Source: Alphaproteobacteria bacterium
GTDB taxonomy: Bacteria > Pseudomonadota > Alphaproteobacteria > Micavibrionales > Micavibrionaceae
Length of the DNA: 42,448 nt
NCBI GenBank assembly: GCA_009995045.1
Contig: JAACQG010000005.1
Coordinates: 1 to 42,448 of the forward strand
Direction of reading: 5' to 3'
Both the position numbers and the translations under genes were made by a program. Shown here in pieces: positions 33,038-41,982 of this stretch (position 1 is its first letter; every line of letters starts with the position of its first letter). The notes under the pieces are model-generated. The model worked only from the letters and a program-made list of their open reading frames with translations, did not search any database and was not told where the DNA came from.

Positions 33038-33829
33038 TCAAGCTTTGAGGGCATCGCTTAGGGCTTTGACCTGTGTAGAGACTTTCTCGGCGAGTTTGGG
33101 GTCGTTGCCGTTATCGGCGATTGTTTGCACGATGGATGATCCAACGACAACCGCGTCACCAATGGCGCCCATTTGCGCCGCATCTTCGGGGGTTTTAATG
33201 CCGAAGCCGATAGCGACAGGCATGTTTGATTGCTTTTTGATGGCGGCAATGTGGGGGGTGATGGACGATAGATCAGCCTTTTTTGAGCCAGTGACGCCGG
33301 TGATTGAGACGTAATAGAGGAAGCCGCTTGCGCCGCGAAGAAGCTTATCGAGGCGGGCTTTGTCGGTTGTAGGGGTGACGAGGCGGATGAGGTTTAGATT
33401 TGTGTCTTTGGCAGCAGTTTCGAGCTCGCTTGATTCTTCGGGCGGGAGGTCGACGATGATGAGGCCGTCTACGCCCGCGTTTTGCGCGTCTTTACAAAAT
33501 TTTTCAATGCCATATGCGTGGATTGGATTGATATAGCCCATGAGGATAATGGGCGTGTTGTCGTTACCTGTGCGGAATTCGCGGACCATGTCGAGGGTTT
33601 TGATCATGTTTGCGCCGCCTTTAAGTGCGCGCTGGCTTGCGAGATCAATGACGGGGCCATCGGCCATGGGGTCCGTGAAGGGCATGCCGAGTTCGATGAT
33701 ATCCGCGCCAGCATCGGGCAGGGCTTTTAGCACGCTGAGGCTTTGGTCATGGTTTGGGTCGCCAGCGGTGATGAATGTCACGAGGGCGGGGCGGGTAAGG
33801 GCGGTGAGTGTTTTATCGATTCTAGTCAT
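33038..33829 (-). CDS. trpA: Tryptophan synthase alpha subunit
   Basis: A 263-aa TIM barrel converting indole-3-glycerol phosphate to indole. The catalytic Glu and Asp lie in IIELGMPFTDPMADGPVI; FITAGDPN, GLIIVDLPPEE and FLYYVSITGVTGSK are conserved phosphate and substrate loops. It overlaps the upstream GyrI-like gene by 8 nt. Element C separates it from accD. Confidence 0.97.
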   Translation of the reverse strand: MTRIDKTLTALTRPALVTFITAGDPNHDQSLSVLKALPDAGADIIELGMPFTDPMADGPVIDLASQRALKGGANMIKTLDMVREFRTGNDNTPIILMGYINPIHAYGIEKFCKDAQNAGVDGLIIVDLPPEESSELETAAKDTNLNLIRLVTPTTDKARLDKLLRGASGFLYYVSITGVTGSKKADLSSITPHIAAIKKQSNMPVAIGFGIKTPEDAAQMGAIGDAVVVGSSIVQTIADNGNDPKLAEKVSTQVKALSDALKA

Positions 33830-34301
33830 TATTAATTCCTATATGGACGAGGACTTCGTTGATGCCGTCTTCAAAGAAGCGGGGGCCGTAGACTTCGAAA
33901 TCGGTGGCGTAGGAGCGGGGGAGGTCTTCGCTGCTCCAGATGGCTTTCCATGTTTCGATGAGGGCGTCTGGCTGTTTTCCTGCGGCGCTCATAACGGCGT
34001 ATTCTTGGGATTTTACGCCTACGTGGTGCATGGTGTCTGGGGTTTTGACTTCTGATACGCGGTAGCCGATGGTGAGGCGGTATGGTTTTTCGTGGTCGCC
34101 TTGGTAGTCGCTATAGACGGCGTAGATGACGTCATCGGTTTTACCCGGGACGAATTGGCCGATGCTTTCTTTGAAGAAGCGTTCCCATAGGGCGTTGATA
34201 TCATCGGTGGCTTTTTCGTTGTCGGTGATGATGGATACGCCGACGACGTCAAATGATTCGACTTCGGCAAGGCCTGCTTTGACTTCGTAATTATCTGCCA
34301 T
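33822..34301 (-). CDS. GyrI-like / effector-binding domain protein
   Basis: A 159-aa stand-alone protein resembling the small-molecule-binding domain of AraC-type effector (SOUL/GyrI-like) proteins: VESFDVVGVSIITDN near the start, ALWERFFKE, IYAVYSDYQGDHEKPYRLTIGYRVSE in the centre, and ATDFEVYGPRF at the end. No DNA-binding helix-turn-helix is seen. Its place between trpB and trpA, with an 11-nt gap to trpB and 8-nt overlap with trpA, means it is co-translated with tryptophan synthase. Whether it binds indole, tryptophan or something else is unknown. Confidence 0.78.
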   Translation of the reverse strand: MADNYEVKAGLAEVESFDVVGVSIITDNEKATDDINALWERFFKESIGQFVPGKTDDVIYAVYSDYQGDHEKPYRLTIGYRVSEVKTPDTMHHVGVKSQEYAVMSAAGKQPDALIETWKAIWSSEDLPRSYATDFEVYGPRFFEDGINEVLVHIGINND

Positions 34302-34312
34302 CTTATCTGCCT

Positions 34313-35533
34313 TTATATTTCAACGCCGAGTTTTTCTGCGATTGTGAAGATGTCTTTGTCGCCGCGGCCGCATAGGTTCATCACAAGGATATGATCTTTG
34401 TCGTAGTCGCCAGCGATTTTGATGACGTGGGCGAGGGCGTGCGCGGGTTCTAACGCGGGCAGGATGCCTTCGAATTTGGCGCAGGTTTGGAACGCGCTGA
34501 GGGCTTCGTCGTCAGTGACGCTCACATATTGGACGCGTTTTTGATCAAAGAGCCATGCATGTTCAGGGCCGATGCCGGGGTAATCGAGACCAGCGGAGAT
34601 TGAATGCGCCTCTGTGATTTGACCGTCTGCATCTTGGAGGAAATAGCTTTGCATGCCGTGGAGGATGCCCGGTGTGCCGCCTGTTAGGCTGGCTGCGTGT
34701 TGATCGGTGTCGGTGCCCATACCGCCGGCTTCGACGCCGATGAGGTTCACTTCAGGGTCATCGAGGAACGGATGCATCAGGCCGAGGGCATTTGACCCGC
34801 CGCCGATACATGCCACGAGTGTGTCGGGGAGGCGGCCTTCGCGTTCCATCATTTGTTCGCGCAGTTCGGTTCCGATGACAGATTGGAAATCTCGGATCAT
34901 GGCGGGGAATGGATGTGGGCCAGCGACAGTGCCGATGAGGTAATATGTGTCATGAACATTTGTGACCCAATCACGCATCGCATCATTCATGGCATCTTTT
35001 AGCGTGCCGGAGCCGGATGTAACGGGGCGTATATCCGCGCCGAGGAGCTTCATGCGGAATACATTGGGCGCTTGGCGTTCGATGTCGGTTGCGCCCATGA
35101 AAACGGTGCATGGAATGTCAAATAGGGCGCAGACGGTTGCGGTTGCAACGCCGTGCTGACCCGCGCCTGTTTCAGCGATGATGCGGGTTTTTCCCATGCG
35201 TTTGGCGAGGAGAACCTGTCCGATGCAGTGGTTGATTTTATGTGCGCCTGTATGATTTAGCTCATCACGTTTGAAATATATTTTCGCGCCGCCAAGCTCT
35301 TCGGTTAGGCGTTTGGCGAAGTATAAGGGGGATGGACGGCCAATATAATGTTTGGCGAGGTCTTCAAATTCTTCCCAGAATGCGGGGTCGGCTTTGGCCT
35401 CGTTCCATGCTTGTTCCACCGATAGGATAAGCGGCATGAGGGTTTCAGCAACGTAGCGACCGCCATAGGCACCGAAATGCCCTTTGTCGTCAGGTTGGTT
35501 TTTAAAAGAATTGGCTTTGTTTTTAACTGTCAT
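34313..35533 (-). CDS. trpB: Tryptophan synthase beta subunit
   Basis: A 406-aa PLP enzyme joining indole and serine. The PLP Lys is Lys99 in [13 protein letters not shown]; the Gly-rich phosphate loop is [13 protein letters not shown] 35533 gives the family N-terminus ([23 protein letters not shown] in two parts around residue 8-30); a longer frame to 35653 would add 40 low-complexity residues. There is no clear Shine-Dalgarno, and a TATAAA (minus strand, 35545-35540) lies 6 nt before the start, so a leaderless transcript is possible. trpF, its usual neighbour, is separated by the inverted MFS gene. Confidence 0.96.
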   Translation of the reverse strand: MTVKNKANSFKNQPDDKGHFGAYGGRYVAETLMPLILSVEQAWNEAKADPAFWEEFEDLAKHYIGRPSPLYFAKRLTEELGGAKIYFKRDELNHTGAHKINHCIGQVLLAKRMGKTRIIAETGAGQHGVATATVCALFDIPCTVFMGATDIERQAPNVFRMKLLGADIRPVTSGSGTLKDAMNDAMRDWVTNVHDTYYLIGTVAGPHPFPAMIRDFQSVIGTELREQMMEREGRLPDTLVACIGGGSNALGLMHPFLDDPEVNLIGVEAGGMGTDTDQHAASLTGGTPGILHGMQSYFLQDADGQITEAHSISAGLDYPGIGPEHAWLFDQKRVQYVSVTDDEALSAFQTCAKFEGILPALEPAHALAHVIKIAGDYDKDHILVMNLCGRGDKDIFTIAEKLGVEI

Positions 35534-35587
35534 GGGCGGTTTATAGCGCTTTTTTTGACAGGATGCGAGATGATTTTGGTTTTTGTT

Positions 35588-35615
35588 TTGTCTTTGATGG
35601 TTAAAAGCATATATC
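35588..35615 (+). promoter_or_regulatory. Possible promoter for MFS gene
   Basis: TTGTCT (35588-35593), 16-nt spacer, TATATC (35610-35615), about 29 nt before the MFS start. GAGGA (35633-35637) is a good Shine-Dalgarno 6 nt from ATG 35644. Confidence 0.35.
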
Positions 35616-35643
35616 GTGTTTTGATATTTTTTGAGGACATTAT

Positions 35644-36879
35644 ATGCATTCATCCGATACCCCCCTTCCTGATCAACCCTATGGCACGCAAAAGATTAGT
35701 TTTTTAGAGTTTGTTGCCTTGCTTGCGATGACCATGTCTTTGGTGGCGTTGTCGATTGATGCGATGTTGCCCGCGTTGCCCAATATTGCCGAGGAATTTG
35801 GTGTTGTGGGGGCGAATACGACGCAGTTTGTGATTACGCTTTTATTTGCAGGGTTGTCGATCGGGCAGTTGGTGGCGGGCCCGCTATCGGATCGGATAGG
35901 GCGAAAGACATGTATTTATATCGGATTTTTCTTTTTCTTTTTGGGATCTTTGCTTTGTTATTTTGCGCCGTCTTTTGAAGTGATGCTAGCAGGGCGTTTT
36001 ATTCAGGGAATCGGTGCGGGTGCGCCGCGTATTGTGAGCATTGCGATTGTTCGTGATCGATATTCGGGGCGCGATATGGCGCGGGTGATGTCTTATATTA
36101 TGGGGGTTTTTATCTTTGTGCCTGCGCTTGCGCCATCGATTGGTCAGGCCATCATGCTGGTTAGTGATTGGCGTACGATTTTCATGGTTTTTGTTGCGAT
36201 GGTGACCGGATTGTCTCTATGGATTTCCTTTCGGTTAAACGAAACGTTGCGTCCTGAAGATGTTCGCTCTTTCACGTTTCCTGTCCTGTGGAGCGGTGTT
36301 AAGACGGTTTGTAGCAACCGCATGACGCTTTGTTATATGATTGCTGCGGGTTGCGTTTTTGGGGCATTTATCGGGTATTTGAATTCCTCACAATTGATCT
36401 TTCAAGATTATTACGATGTCGGTGATTTGTTTCCGATTTATTTCGGATTGACGGCTTTGGCGCTTGGCGCGGCGTTTTTTGCGAATGCGCAGCTTGTGCG
36501 GGTGTTTGGGATGCGGGTTGTTATCTTTTGGGCTTTGATCGTTATGGCGGGGCTTGCGGTGGTGTTTTCGCTTTATGAGTTCTGGGTGCATGGCGTTGTG
36601 CCATTGCCTGTGTTTATGGTTTTTATCATGAGCAGTGCGTTTTGTATGGGGATGTTGTTTGGTAATTTCAATGCGCTTGCGATGGAGCCAATGGGGCATT
36701 TGGCGGGGATGGCATCGGCGGTGATCGGGTGTGTTTCTTTAATTATATCAGTGACGGCGGGCGGCATTATTGGCCAGCTTTATAGCGGGACATTGCTTCC
36801 CGTGACATTGGGGTTTTTGATTTTGTCTCTTTTGTCGCTGTTGATGATGCGTTTGGTGGAAAAGAAGCTGCCCGTATAG
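35644..36879 (+). CDS. MFS multidrug exporter, Bcr/CflA-like
   Basis: A 411-aa inner membrane transporter with 12 predicted helices. The opening [20 protein letters not shown] is typical of the Bcr/CflA drug-resistance group; motif A is [11 protein letters not shown] after helix 2, and the helix 4 region has [21 protein letters not shown]. Drug or metabolite export is inferred from the family. It stands in opposite orientation between trpF and trpB; its stop is 1 nt from the trpF stop. No sign of flanking mobile DNA was seen. Confidence 0.9.
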   Translation: MHSSDTPLPDQPYGTQKISFLEFVALLAMTMSLVALSIDAMLPALPNIAEEFGVVGANTTQFVITLLFAGLSIGQLVAGPLSDRIGRKTCIYIGFFFFFLGSLLCYFAPSFEVMLAGRFIQGIGAGAPRIVSIAIVRDRYSGRDMARVMSYIMGVFIFVPALAPSIGQAIMLVSDWRTIFMVFVAMVTGLSLWISFRLNETLRPEDVRSFTFPVLWSGVKTVCSNRMTLCYMIAAGCVFGAFIGYLNSSQLIFQDYYDVGDLFPIYFGLTALALGAAFFANAQLVRVFGMRVVIFWALIVMAGLAVVFSLYEFWVHGVVPLPVFMVFIMSSAFCMGMLFGNFNALAMEPMGHLAGMASAVIGCVSLIISVTAGGIIGQLYSGTLLPVTLGFLILSLLSLLMMRLVEKKLPV

Positions 36880-36880
36880 G

Positions 36881-37516
36881 TTAGGCAGCTTTTACAGCGT
36901 CGATAAAGCTTTTGATTTTGGCCGTGTCTTTGATGCCGGGTGCGGATTCAACGCCGCTGGAGATGTCTAGCGAGTTTGGTTTTAGAATGTTGAGGGCGTC
37001 TTTTACGTTGCTTGCGTCGAGGCCGCCAGAAAGCATCCATGGCTTTTTGAAATCTCTGTCTTTGAGGATGTTCCAATCAAAGCTTTCACCTGTGCCGCCA
37101 GGAAGTTTCGCACCAGCAGGTTTGGCGTCGAAGAGGAGCCAGTCGGCGGCGCTCTCATAGCCTTCAACATCGGAGAGGTCATCTTCGCTTGCGACGCGGA
37201 TGGCTTTGATGACAGGCATTGAAAAGCGTTCTTTGATTTCGTTGATGCGCCCCGGGCTTTCGTCGCCGTGGAGTTGAACCATGTCGAGCTGTATTCCTGT
37301 GAGGATGCGCTCTAGTTCTTCGTCCGATGGGTTTACGAAGAGTCCGACGGAGCGCACGCCAGTGGGAACGGCACGGGCGAGGTTCCATGCGATATCGAAT
37401 GACACGTTACGTGGTGAAGGCGGATAAAATACGAAGCCGACATAGCGTGCGCCAGATGAGACAGCGCATGCCAGCGTTTCAGGGGTAGAGAGGCCGCATA
37501 TTTTAACGCTCGTCAT
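36881..37516 (-). CDS. trpF: Phosphoribosylanthranilate isomerase
   Basis: A 211-aa TIM barrel for the third step of tryptophan synthesis. SVKICGLSTPETL holds the catalytic Cys, GFVFYPPSPRNVS and VQLHGDESPG follow, and WLLFDAKPAGAKLPGGTGESFDW carries the catalytic Asp and phosphate loop; WMLSGGLDASNV and DISSGVESAPGIKD close the barrel. It overlaps the upstream membrane protein by 14 nt. Confidence 0.96.
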   Translation of the reverse strand: MTSVKICGLSTPETLACAVSSGARYVGFVFYPPSPRNVSFDIAWNLARAVPTGVRSVGLFVNPSDEELERILTGIQLDMVQLHGDESPGRINEIKERFSMPVIKAIRVASEDDLSDVEGYESAADWLLFDAKPAGAKLPGGTGESFDWNILKDRDFKKPWMLSGGLDASNVKDALNILKPNSLDISSGVESAPGIKDTAKIKSFIDAVKAA

Positions 37517-38333
37517 AGTCGCTTTTTACTCCGTTTTGCAGGACATATTGGTAGTAGTTAGACAGCACAGTGACCCATATGATCGTGAATATTGGTTGGA
37601 AGAACACAGTGAGTGGTATTACAAACATAGTTTGCACAACACTCATGGTAAGAGATTCGTTTAACCCCAGTTTTGCTGATGCGAACCCCAAGGCTGCTAC
37701 GGCCATTCCCATTACGATTACGAGACCAATCAAAATTAGAAATAATTTTATAAAAGCCACAATATAAGCGGCATACATTTTCCACATATACCCTTTTGTC
37801 ATTTCAAATGATTGTTTTAGCGTGATTGTATTTCCCGTGGCTTTTGATGGGAAATAGAACATGCATTTTAACCACGCATATGTTGCGAAAAATATGAATG
37901 GGATTATCAAGATGAGAAGGAACGGGTTTATGATGGCAGCTAAAAGACCAAAAATAAAGCCCCCCACGAATATACCGGCGAACAAAGCAATTCCCATTCC
38001 TATAAAAGCCAATTCGCTTTTCTTTGGTTTAAATGGGTTCATGGGTGTGAAGTTATCGGGGCCATGGATAACAACGCGGTGCCATGTGATGGCAAGGCAA
38101 GTATAGAAATATCCGGCAATGAGGCCGCCAAGAGTGAAATCTATTCTTTCGCCTGATTTTGCGTCTATTGGCATGAAGAAATTTGTGATGACGATATCGA
38201 AAAGATGCAGCGCGACGATATAAGGAATCAGCGGTTTAAAAACGTCCCAAAACACTTCCATGTTTTCTTTGATGAAATGATTGACGTTTTTGGCAGTGTC
38301 TTTGATGCCTAAAGTCGGTGTGAAGTGGATCAT
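37503..38333 (-). CDS. Multi-pass membrane protein of unknown function
   Basis: 276 aa with about six hydrophobic helices, for example LIPYIVALHLFDIVITNFF, LAFIGMGIALFAGIFVGGF, NPFLLILIIPFIFFATYAWL, FIKLFLILIGLVIVMGMAV and VVQTMFVIPLTVFFQPIFTI. No catalytic motif is evident. The pattern of an N-terminal soluble stretch then paired helices with a charged loop (FEMTKGYMWKMYA) resembles small integral membrane families with no assigned role. It overlaps pyrF by 4 nt and trpF by 14 nt, so it is firmly embedded in the operon. Confidence 0.8.
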   Translation of the reverse strand: MIHFTPTLGIKDTAKNVNHFIKENMEVFWDVFKPLIPYIVALHLFDIVITNFFMPIDAKSGERIDFTLGGLIAGYFYTCLAITWHRVVIHGPDNFTPMNPFKPKKSELAFIGMGIALFAGIFVGGFIFGLLAAIINPFLLILIIPFIFFATYAWLKCMFYFPSKATGNTITLKQSFEMTKGYMWKMYAAYIVAFIKLFLILIGLVIVMGMAVAALGFASAKLGLNESLTMSVVQTMFVIPLTVFFQPIFTIIWVTVLSNYYQYVLQNGVKSDYDER

Positions 38334-39043
38334 GCGGCTTTTTCCTTGTTCAGGGATTGGATGATGGTTTGTGCGGCGGCGGCGGGGTCTGGCGCGCCTG
38401 TGATGGGGCGGCCAATGACGAGGTTTGTAGCGCCGAGCGTGGCGGCTTCAGATGGCGTCATGATGCGTTTTTGATCGCCGATGTCACTGCCCGCGGGGCG
38501 TATGCCGGGGACCATGGTTTCAAAGCTTGCGCCGCAATGCTCACGGATCAAGGTGATTTCTTGTGACGAGCAGACAACGCCGTCGAGACCGCTATCTTTG
38601 GTGAGTTGGGCGAGGCGTTTGACGGAGGTTGCCACGTCTTGTCCTTCATATCCAATCGCGGTGAGTTCATCATGTGATAGGGAGGTTAGGATTGTGACGG
38701 CGAGGAGTTTTGTTTGCGCGCTGCATGCGTCTTTTGCGGCTTGCATCATAGTTTTCCCCCCTGCGGCGTGGACATTGAGGTAGGCGGGGGAAAAGCGCGC
38801 GCATGTTGTGCGCACTGCGCCGGCGACTGTGTTAGGGATGTCATGGAATTTTAGATCTATGAAGAGTGCGGCTTGTGGGCAGGATTCTTGGACTGCTTCG
38901 ATGCCTTGGGGGCCAAAGGAATTGACAAATTCCATGCCTACTTTTAGGCCTTTTGTTATAGGGCCGATGGTTTTGGCCCAGTGTTTTGCTTGATCTAAAT
39001 CGGAGGTGTCGAGGGCGCAAAAAATTGTCGGTGTGGAAGTCAT
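38330..39043 (-). CDS. pyrF: Orotidine 5'-phosphate decarboxylase
   Basis: A 237-aa TIM barrel making UMP from OMP. The catalytic Asp-Lys-Asp array is DLKFHDIPNTVAG (residues ~63-75); LKVGMEFVNSFG and MVPGIRPAGSDIGDQKR (phosphate loop) are conserved, ending with VIGRPITGAPDP. A 124-nt spacer separates it from lapA; its leader (GGCAAAAGAGAGC before ATG) faintly resembles the ends of elements B and C. Confidence 0.97.
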   Translation of the reverse strand: MTSTPTIFCALDTSDLDQAKHWAKTIGPITKGLKVGMEFVNSFGPQGIEAVQESCPQAALFIDLKFHDIPNTVAGAVRTTCARFSPAYLNVHAAGGKTMMQAAKDACSAQTKLLAVTILTSLSHDELTAIGYEGQDVATSVKRLAQLTKDSGLDGVVCSSQEITLIREHCGASFETMVPGIRPAGSDIGDQKRIMTPSEAATLGATNLVIGRPITGAPDPAAAAQTIIQSLNKEKAA

Positions 39044-39167
39044 GTTTTTGCTCTCTTTTGCCTATATCTCAGCGTTCATGCGCTTAACTGGCGTATGTAT
39101 TTTCGCGTCTTTCTTCTTTTTTATGACGGAATTCGTAAAATAAATCAAGGCGTAAGCCAATTGGCGT

Positions 39168-39506
39168 TTATGATTCTATTTTCTTGGGGAGGGCGGGGAA
39201 GAAGTCGCTCGGTGGTTTTTGAGTGTTGGTGTTGGCGGAGGATTTGGATAATTCTTTTTCCAGTGTCTTGATTTGCTTTTTTTGTTGGCGCTTTTCTTTG
39301 CGTAAATAAGCGCTATTGATCCAGAGCGCGCATGCGCCGAGCAGAAAGCCGACGATGAGTGAGCCGAGGATAATCGCGTATAAGGGCAAGGTTATGTCGT
39401 CGTGGAGCGGGCTCCATGTGACGTTGATGCTTTGTGCATTTAAGATGCAGAACCCGGCGATGGTTAGCATGAGGATGAGGGTGAAGATGCTTTTTATGAG
39501 TGACAT
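39168..39506 (-). CDS. lapA: LapA-domain (lipopolysaccharide assembly) membrane protein
   Basis: A 112-aa protein with two membrane helices (IFTLILMLTIAGFCILNAQ and PLYAIILGSLIVGFLLGACAL) and a basic coiled-coil tail (KEKRQQKKQIKTLEKELSK), the layout of the LapA/DUF1049 family. In enterics LapA works with LapB to tune LpxC and LPS synthesis. This LapA is unrelated to the LapA adhesin. It is 5 nt after ihfB, a conserved alphaproteobacterial linkage. Confidence 0.88.
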   Translation of the reverse strand: MSLIKSIFTLILMLTIAGFCILNAQSINVTWSPLHDDITLPLYAIILGSLIVGFLLGACALWINSAYLRKEKRQQKKQIKTLEKELSKSSANTNTQKPPSDFFPALPKKIES

Positions 39507-39511
39507 GCCGA

Positions 39512-39793
39512 TTATTCGTCGTTGAGGCGTTCGCGTAGAGCTTTTCCCGTTTTGAAAAAGGGCAGGCGTTTTGCTTCGACTTGGACGGCTTCGCCAGTGC
39601 GTGGGTTACGGCCAACGCGGGCTTCGCGATGTTTCACGGAAAATGCGCCAAAACCGCGCAGCTCGACGCGGTCGCCTTCGGCAAGGGCGTCTGTGATTTC
39701 ATCAAAGATTGTTTCGACGATTTTTTCAACATCCCGTAGATAGAGATGTGGGTTGCGTTCAGCCAGTCTTTGAATGAGTTCCGATTTTGTCAT
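39512..39793 (-). CDS. ihfB: Integration host factor subunit beta
   Basis: A 93-aa DNA-bending protein of the HU/IHF family. [10 protein letters not shown] at the start, [14 protein letters not shown] and [12 protein letters not shown] (the DNA-intercalating beta arm with its Pro) are diagnostic; the arm's ...[19 protein letters not shown] tail identifies the beta subunit. It shapes nucleoid and promoter architecture. A promoter and a dyad lie in its leader. Confidence 0.96.
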   Translation of the reverse strand: MTKSELIQRLAERNPHLYLRDVEKIVETIFDEITDALAEGDRVELRGFGAFSVKHREARVGRNPRTGEAVQVEAKRLPFFKTGKALRERLNDE

Positions 39794-39843
39794 CTTATCT
39801 ATCCTTTTGCACTTTACGTTTATCGTGCGTGTTTCGGGCTATG

Positions 39844-39857
39844 TGAACTTTTGTTCA
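39844..39857. promoter_or_regulatory. TGAAC-N4-GTTCA dyad in ihfB leader
   Basis: A perfect 5+5 bp dyad with TTTT spacer, between the predicted ihfB transcription start and its ATG. The pattern GAAC-N4-GTTC resembles Gram-positive-type LexA boxes but not the GTTC-N7-GTTC box usual in alphaproteobacteria. Could also act simply as an RNA hairpin. Confidence 0.35.
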
Positions 39858-39869
39858 AGCTTAAATATA

Positions 39870-39898
39870 ATTTTATAACGAATATCAATAGCTTGCAA
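39870..39898 (-). promoter_or_regulatory. Possible promoter for ihfB
   Basis: On the minus strand: TTGCAA (39898-39893), 17-nt spacer, TAAAAT (39875-39870). Transcription would start near 39863, about 70 nt before the ihfB ATG. The other 140 nt towards the rpsA terminator hold nothing else I can support. Confidence 0.4.
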
Positions 39899-40000
39899 CA
39901 TATCTGAGGCATTCGTCAAGTAAAACTATGTTCATCTTTGTGTGAGCGGGGCAAGCATGGTGGTGTATGGGCGGTGTATGCGCAGCGCGGGTGGGGCATG

Positions 40001-40033
40001 AAAAAAGCCGACCTCAGTTTTGAGATCGGCTTT
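40001..40033 (-). terminator. Intrinsic terminator after rpsA
   Basis: On the minus strand AAAGCCGATCTCA pairs with TGAGGTCGGCTTT (one G-T pair), short AAAC loop, then a T6 run (40006-40001). It lies 31 nt beyond the rpsA stop. Confidence 0.9.
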
Positions 40034-40063
40034 GTATTCTTATATTTGATGAAAGCAGGCGGT

Positions 40064-41848
40064 TTACGCTTCGTCTTTTTTCTCATCTTTTTTAGCTGCA
40101 GCCTTTTTCGCTGGTGCTTTTTTGGGCTTTTCTTCTTTTGCGTCTGCTTTAGATCCGTCCAAAGCTGCGCCAAGAATATCACCAAGAGATGCGCCTGATT
40201 CGGTTGAACCGAATTCTTTCATTGCTTGCTTATCTTCGTCGATTTCGCGTGCTTTGATTGATAGGCTCAATTTGCGTGACTTTTTGTCCATGCCAGTGAT
40301 TTTGGCATCGATTTTCTCGCCAACAGCAAAGCGGTCAGGGCGTTGCTCTGAACGTTCGCGGGAGAGGTCAGCTTTCTTGATGAAGCCAGTGACACCTTCA
40401 TTGACTTCGACTTCAACGCCGCCGTCTTTGATTTCGGTGATTGTACCGGTTACGACTGCACCTTTTGCGAGGCCTTTCATAGAGCCTTCAAATGGGTCAT
40501 CAGTCAATTGCTTGATACCAAGGGCAACACGCTCTTTTTCTGCATCGATGTCGAGGATTTTAACCTTAACGTTTTGGCCTTTTTCAAAGCCTTTCAAAGC
40601 GTCTTCAGTTTCATCTTCCCAAGAGATGTCAGAAAGGTGAACCATGCCGTCGATGTCGCCATCAACGCCGATGAATAGACCGAATTCAGTGATGTTACGG
40701 ACTTCACCTTCAAGCTCTTCATCCACTTTGTGGTTTTTCGCGAATGCTTCCCATGGGTTTTCTTGACACTGTTTAAGGCCAAGAGAGATGCGGCGTTTTT
40801 CTTCGTCCACTTCAAGAACAACCACTTCAACTTCTTCAGATGTTGAAACGATTTTACCTGGGTGTACGTTTTTCTTTGTCCATGACATTTCTGACACGTG
40901 AACAAGACCTTCGATACCGTCTTCGAGTTCGACGAATGCACCGTAGTCAGCAATGTTCGTTACGCGGCCTTTGAATTTAGTGCCAGGTACGAATTTGCCT
41001 TGGATGTCTGTCCATGGGTCGTTTTCAAGTTGTTTCATGCCCAATGAGATACGTTGTGTTTCTTCATTGAAGCGGATGACTTGAACGTCGATTGTTTGAC
41101 CAACTTGAAGGGCTTCTGATGGGTGGTTTACGCGTTTCCATGAAATGTCGGTCACGTGCAAGAGACCATCCACACCGCCAAGGTCAACGAATGCGCCGTA
41201 GTCAGTGATGTTTTTAACAACGCCCTGAAGAACTGCGCCTTCTGCGAGGTTGTCCATCAAGTCTGAGCGTGCTTCTTCGCGTGACTCTTCGAGAATTGCG
41301 CGGCGAGATACAACGATGTTGCCACGGGCGCGGTCCATTTTGAGGATTTGGAATGGTTGTGGTGTGCCCATAAGCGGTGTTACATCGCGTACAGGGCGGA
41401 TGTCCACTTGTGAGCCTGGCAAGAACGCAACAGCGCCGCCAAGGTCAACGGTGAAGCCACCTTTAACACGACCGAAGATAACGCCAGTAACGCGCTCTTC
41501 TTTCTTATGAGAGATTTCAAGCTCAACCCATGCTTCTTCGCGGCGTGCTTTTTCACGAGAGAGAACAGATTCTCCTTCGCGGTTTTCCATGCGCTCAACG
41601 AATACTTCAACGATGTCGCCAACTTTAAGCTCTGGGTCTTCGCCTGGTTTTGCGAATTCTTGGAGTGGAATGCGTCCTTCGGATTTGAGGCCGACATCAA
41701 CGATGGCATGATCGCCGCTTAATGCGATGATTGTACCTTCGACAACGCTTCCGGTGAAATTTTCTTGTCCTTTGAGGGATCCTTCGAGAAGTTTAGCGAA
41801 ATCTTTGCTGTCTTCTCTGTCTTGTAGTCTTGCTGCGGCTGAAGCCAT
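40064..41848 (-). CDS. rpsA: 30S ribosomal protein S1
   Basis: A 594-aa mRNA-binding ribosomal protein with six S1 (OB-fold) repeats; landmark repeat ends include GAFVDLGGVDGLLHVTDISW, GAFVELEDGIEGLVHVSEMSW and LFIGVDGDIDGMVHLSDISW. The first repeat begins VEGTIIALSGDHAIVDVG. The C-terminal ~25 residues are an Ala/Lys tail (KKAPAKKAAAKK), making it a little longer than usual. AAGGA lies about 9 nt before ATG 41848. It sits directly after cmk (134-nt gap), the widely conserved order. Confidence 0.97.
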   Translation of the reverse strand: MASAAARLQDREDSKDFAKLLEGSLKGQENFTGSVVEGTIIALSGDHAIVDVGLKSEGRIPLQEFAKPGEDPELKVGDIVEVFVERMENREGESVLSREKARREEAWVELEISHKKEERVTGVIFGRVKGGFTVDLGGAVAFLPGSQVDIRPVRDVTPLMGTPQPFQILKMDRARGNIVVSRRAILEESREEARSDLMDNLAEGAVLQGVVKNITDYGAFVDLGGVDGLLHVTDISWKRVNHPSEALQVGQTIDVQVIRFNEETQRISLGMKQLENDPWTDIQGKFVPGTKFKGRVTNIADYGAFVELEDGIEGLVHVSEMSWTKKNVHPGKIVSTSEEVEVVVLEVDEEKRRISLGLKQCQENPWEAFAKNHKVDEELEGEVRNITEFGLFIGVDGDIDGMVHLSDISWEDETEDALKGFEKGQNVKVKILDIDAEKERVALGIKQLTDDPFEGSMKGLAKGAVVTGTITEIKDGGVEVEVNEGVTGFIKKADLSRERSEQRPDRFAVGEKIDAKITGMDKKSRKLSLSIKAREIDEDKQAMKEFGSTESGASLGDILGAALDGSKADAKEEKPKKAPAKKAAAKKDEKKDEA

Positions 41849-41867
41849 AGTCTTGGTTCCTTATTTT

Positions 41868-41889
41868 GCATTATCACAATGGGTAATGC
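41868..41889 (-). other. Hairpin in rpsA leader
   Basis: GCATTA (41868-41873) and TAATGC (41884-41889) with a 10-nt loop, immediately upstream of the AAGGA Shine-Dalgarno. S1 represses its own translation through leader structure in E. coli, so this stem is a candidate regulatory element; I cannot show homology. Confidence 0.35.
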
Positions 41890-41982
41890 GGGTTAGGGTT
41901 AGCTGCACATCGCATGATTGCCTTTTTCCTTTTATGGCGTTTCATGTGTGCGTTTCGATTGATATACGGGAGGTTGAGGCGT

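Noticed and set aside
35534-35653. Forty extra N-terminal residues on TrpB
   Set aside because: Asn/Gln/Lys-rich, unlike TrpB, and in the intergenic region divergent to the MFS gene.
39044-39120. Possible fourth palindromic element before pyrF (GGCAAAAGAGAGC before the ATG, AATAC and AAGCG-A-GAACG upstream)
   Set aside because: The central stem is lost and the terminal repeats cannot be aligned with confidence; a degenerate relic is possible but not supportable.
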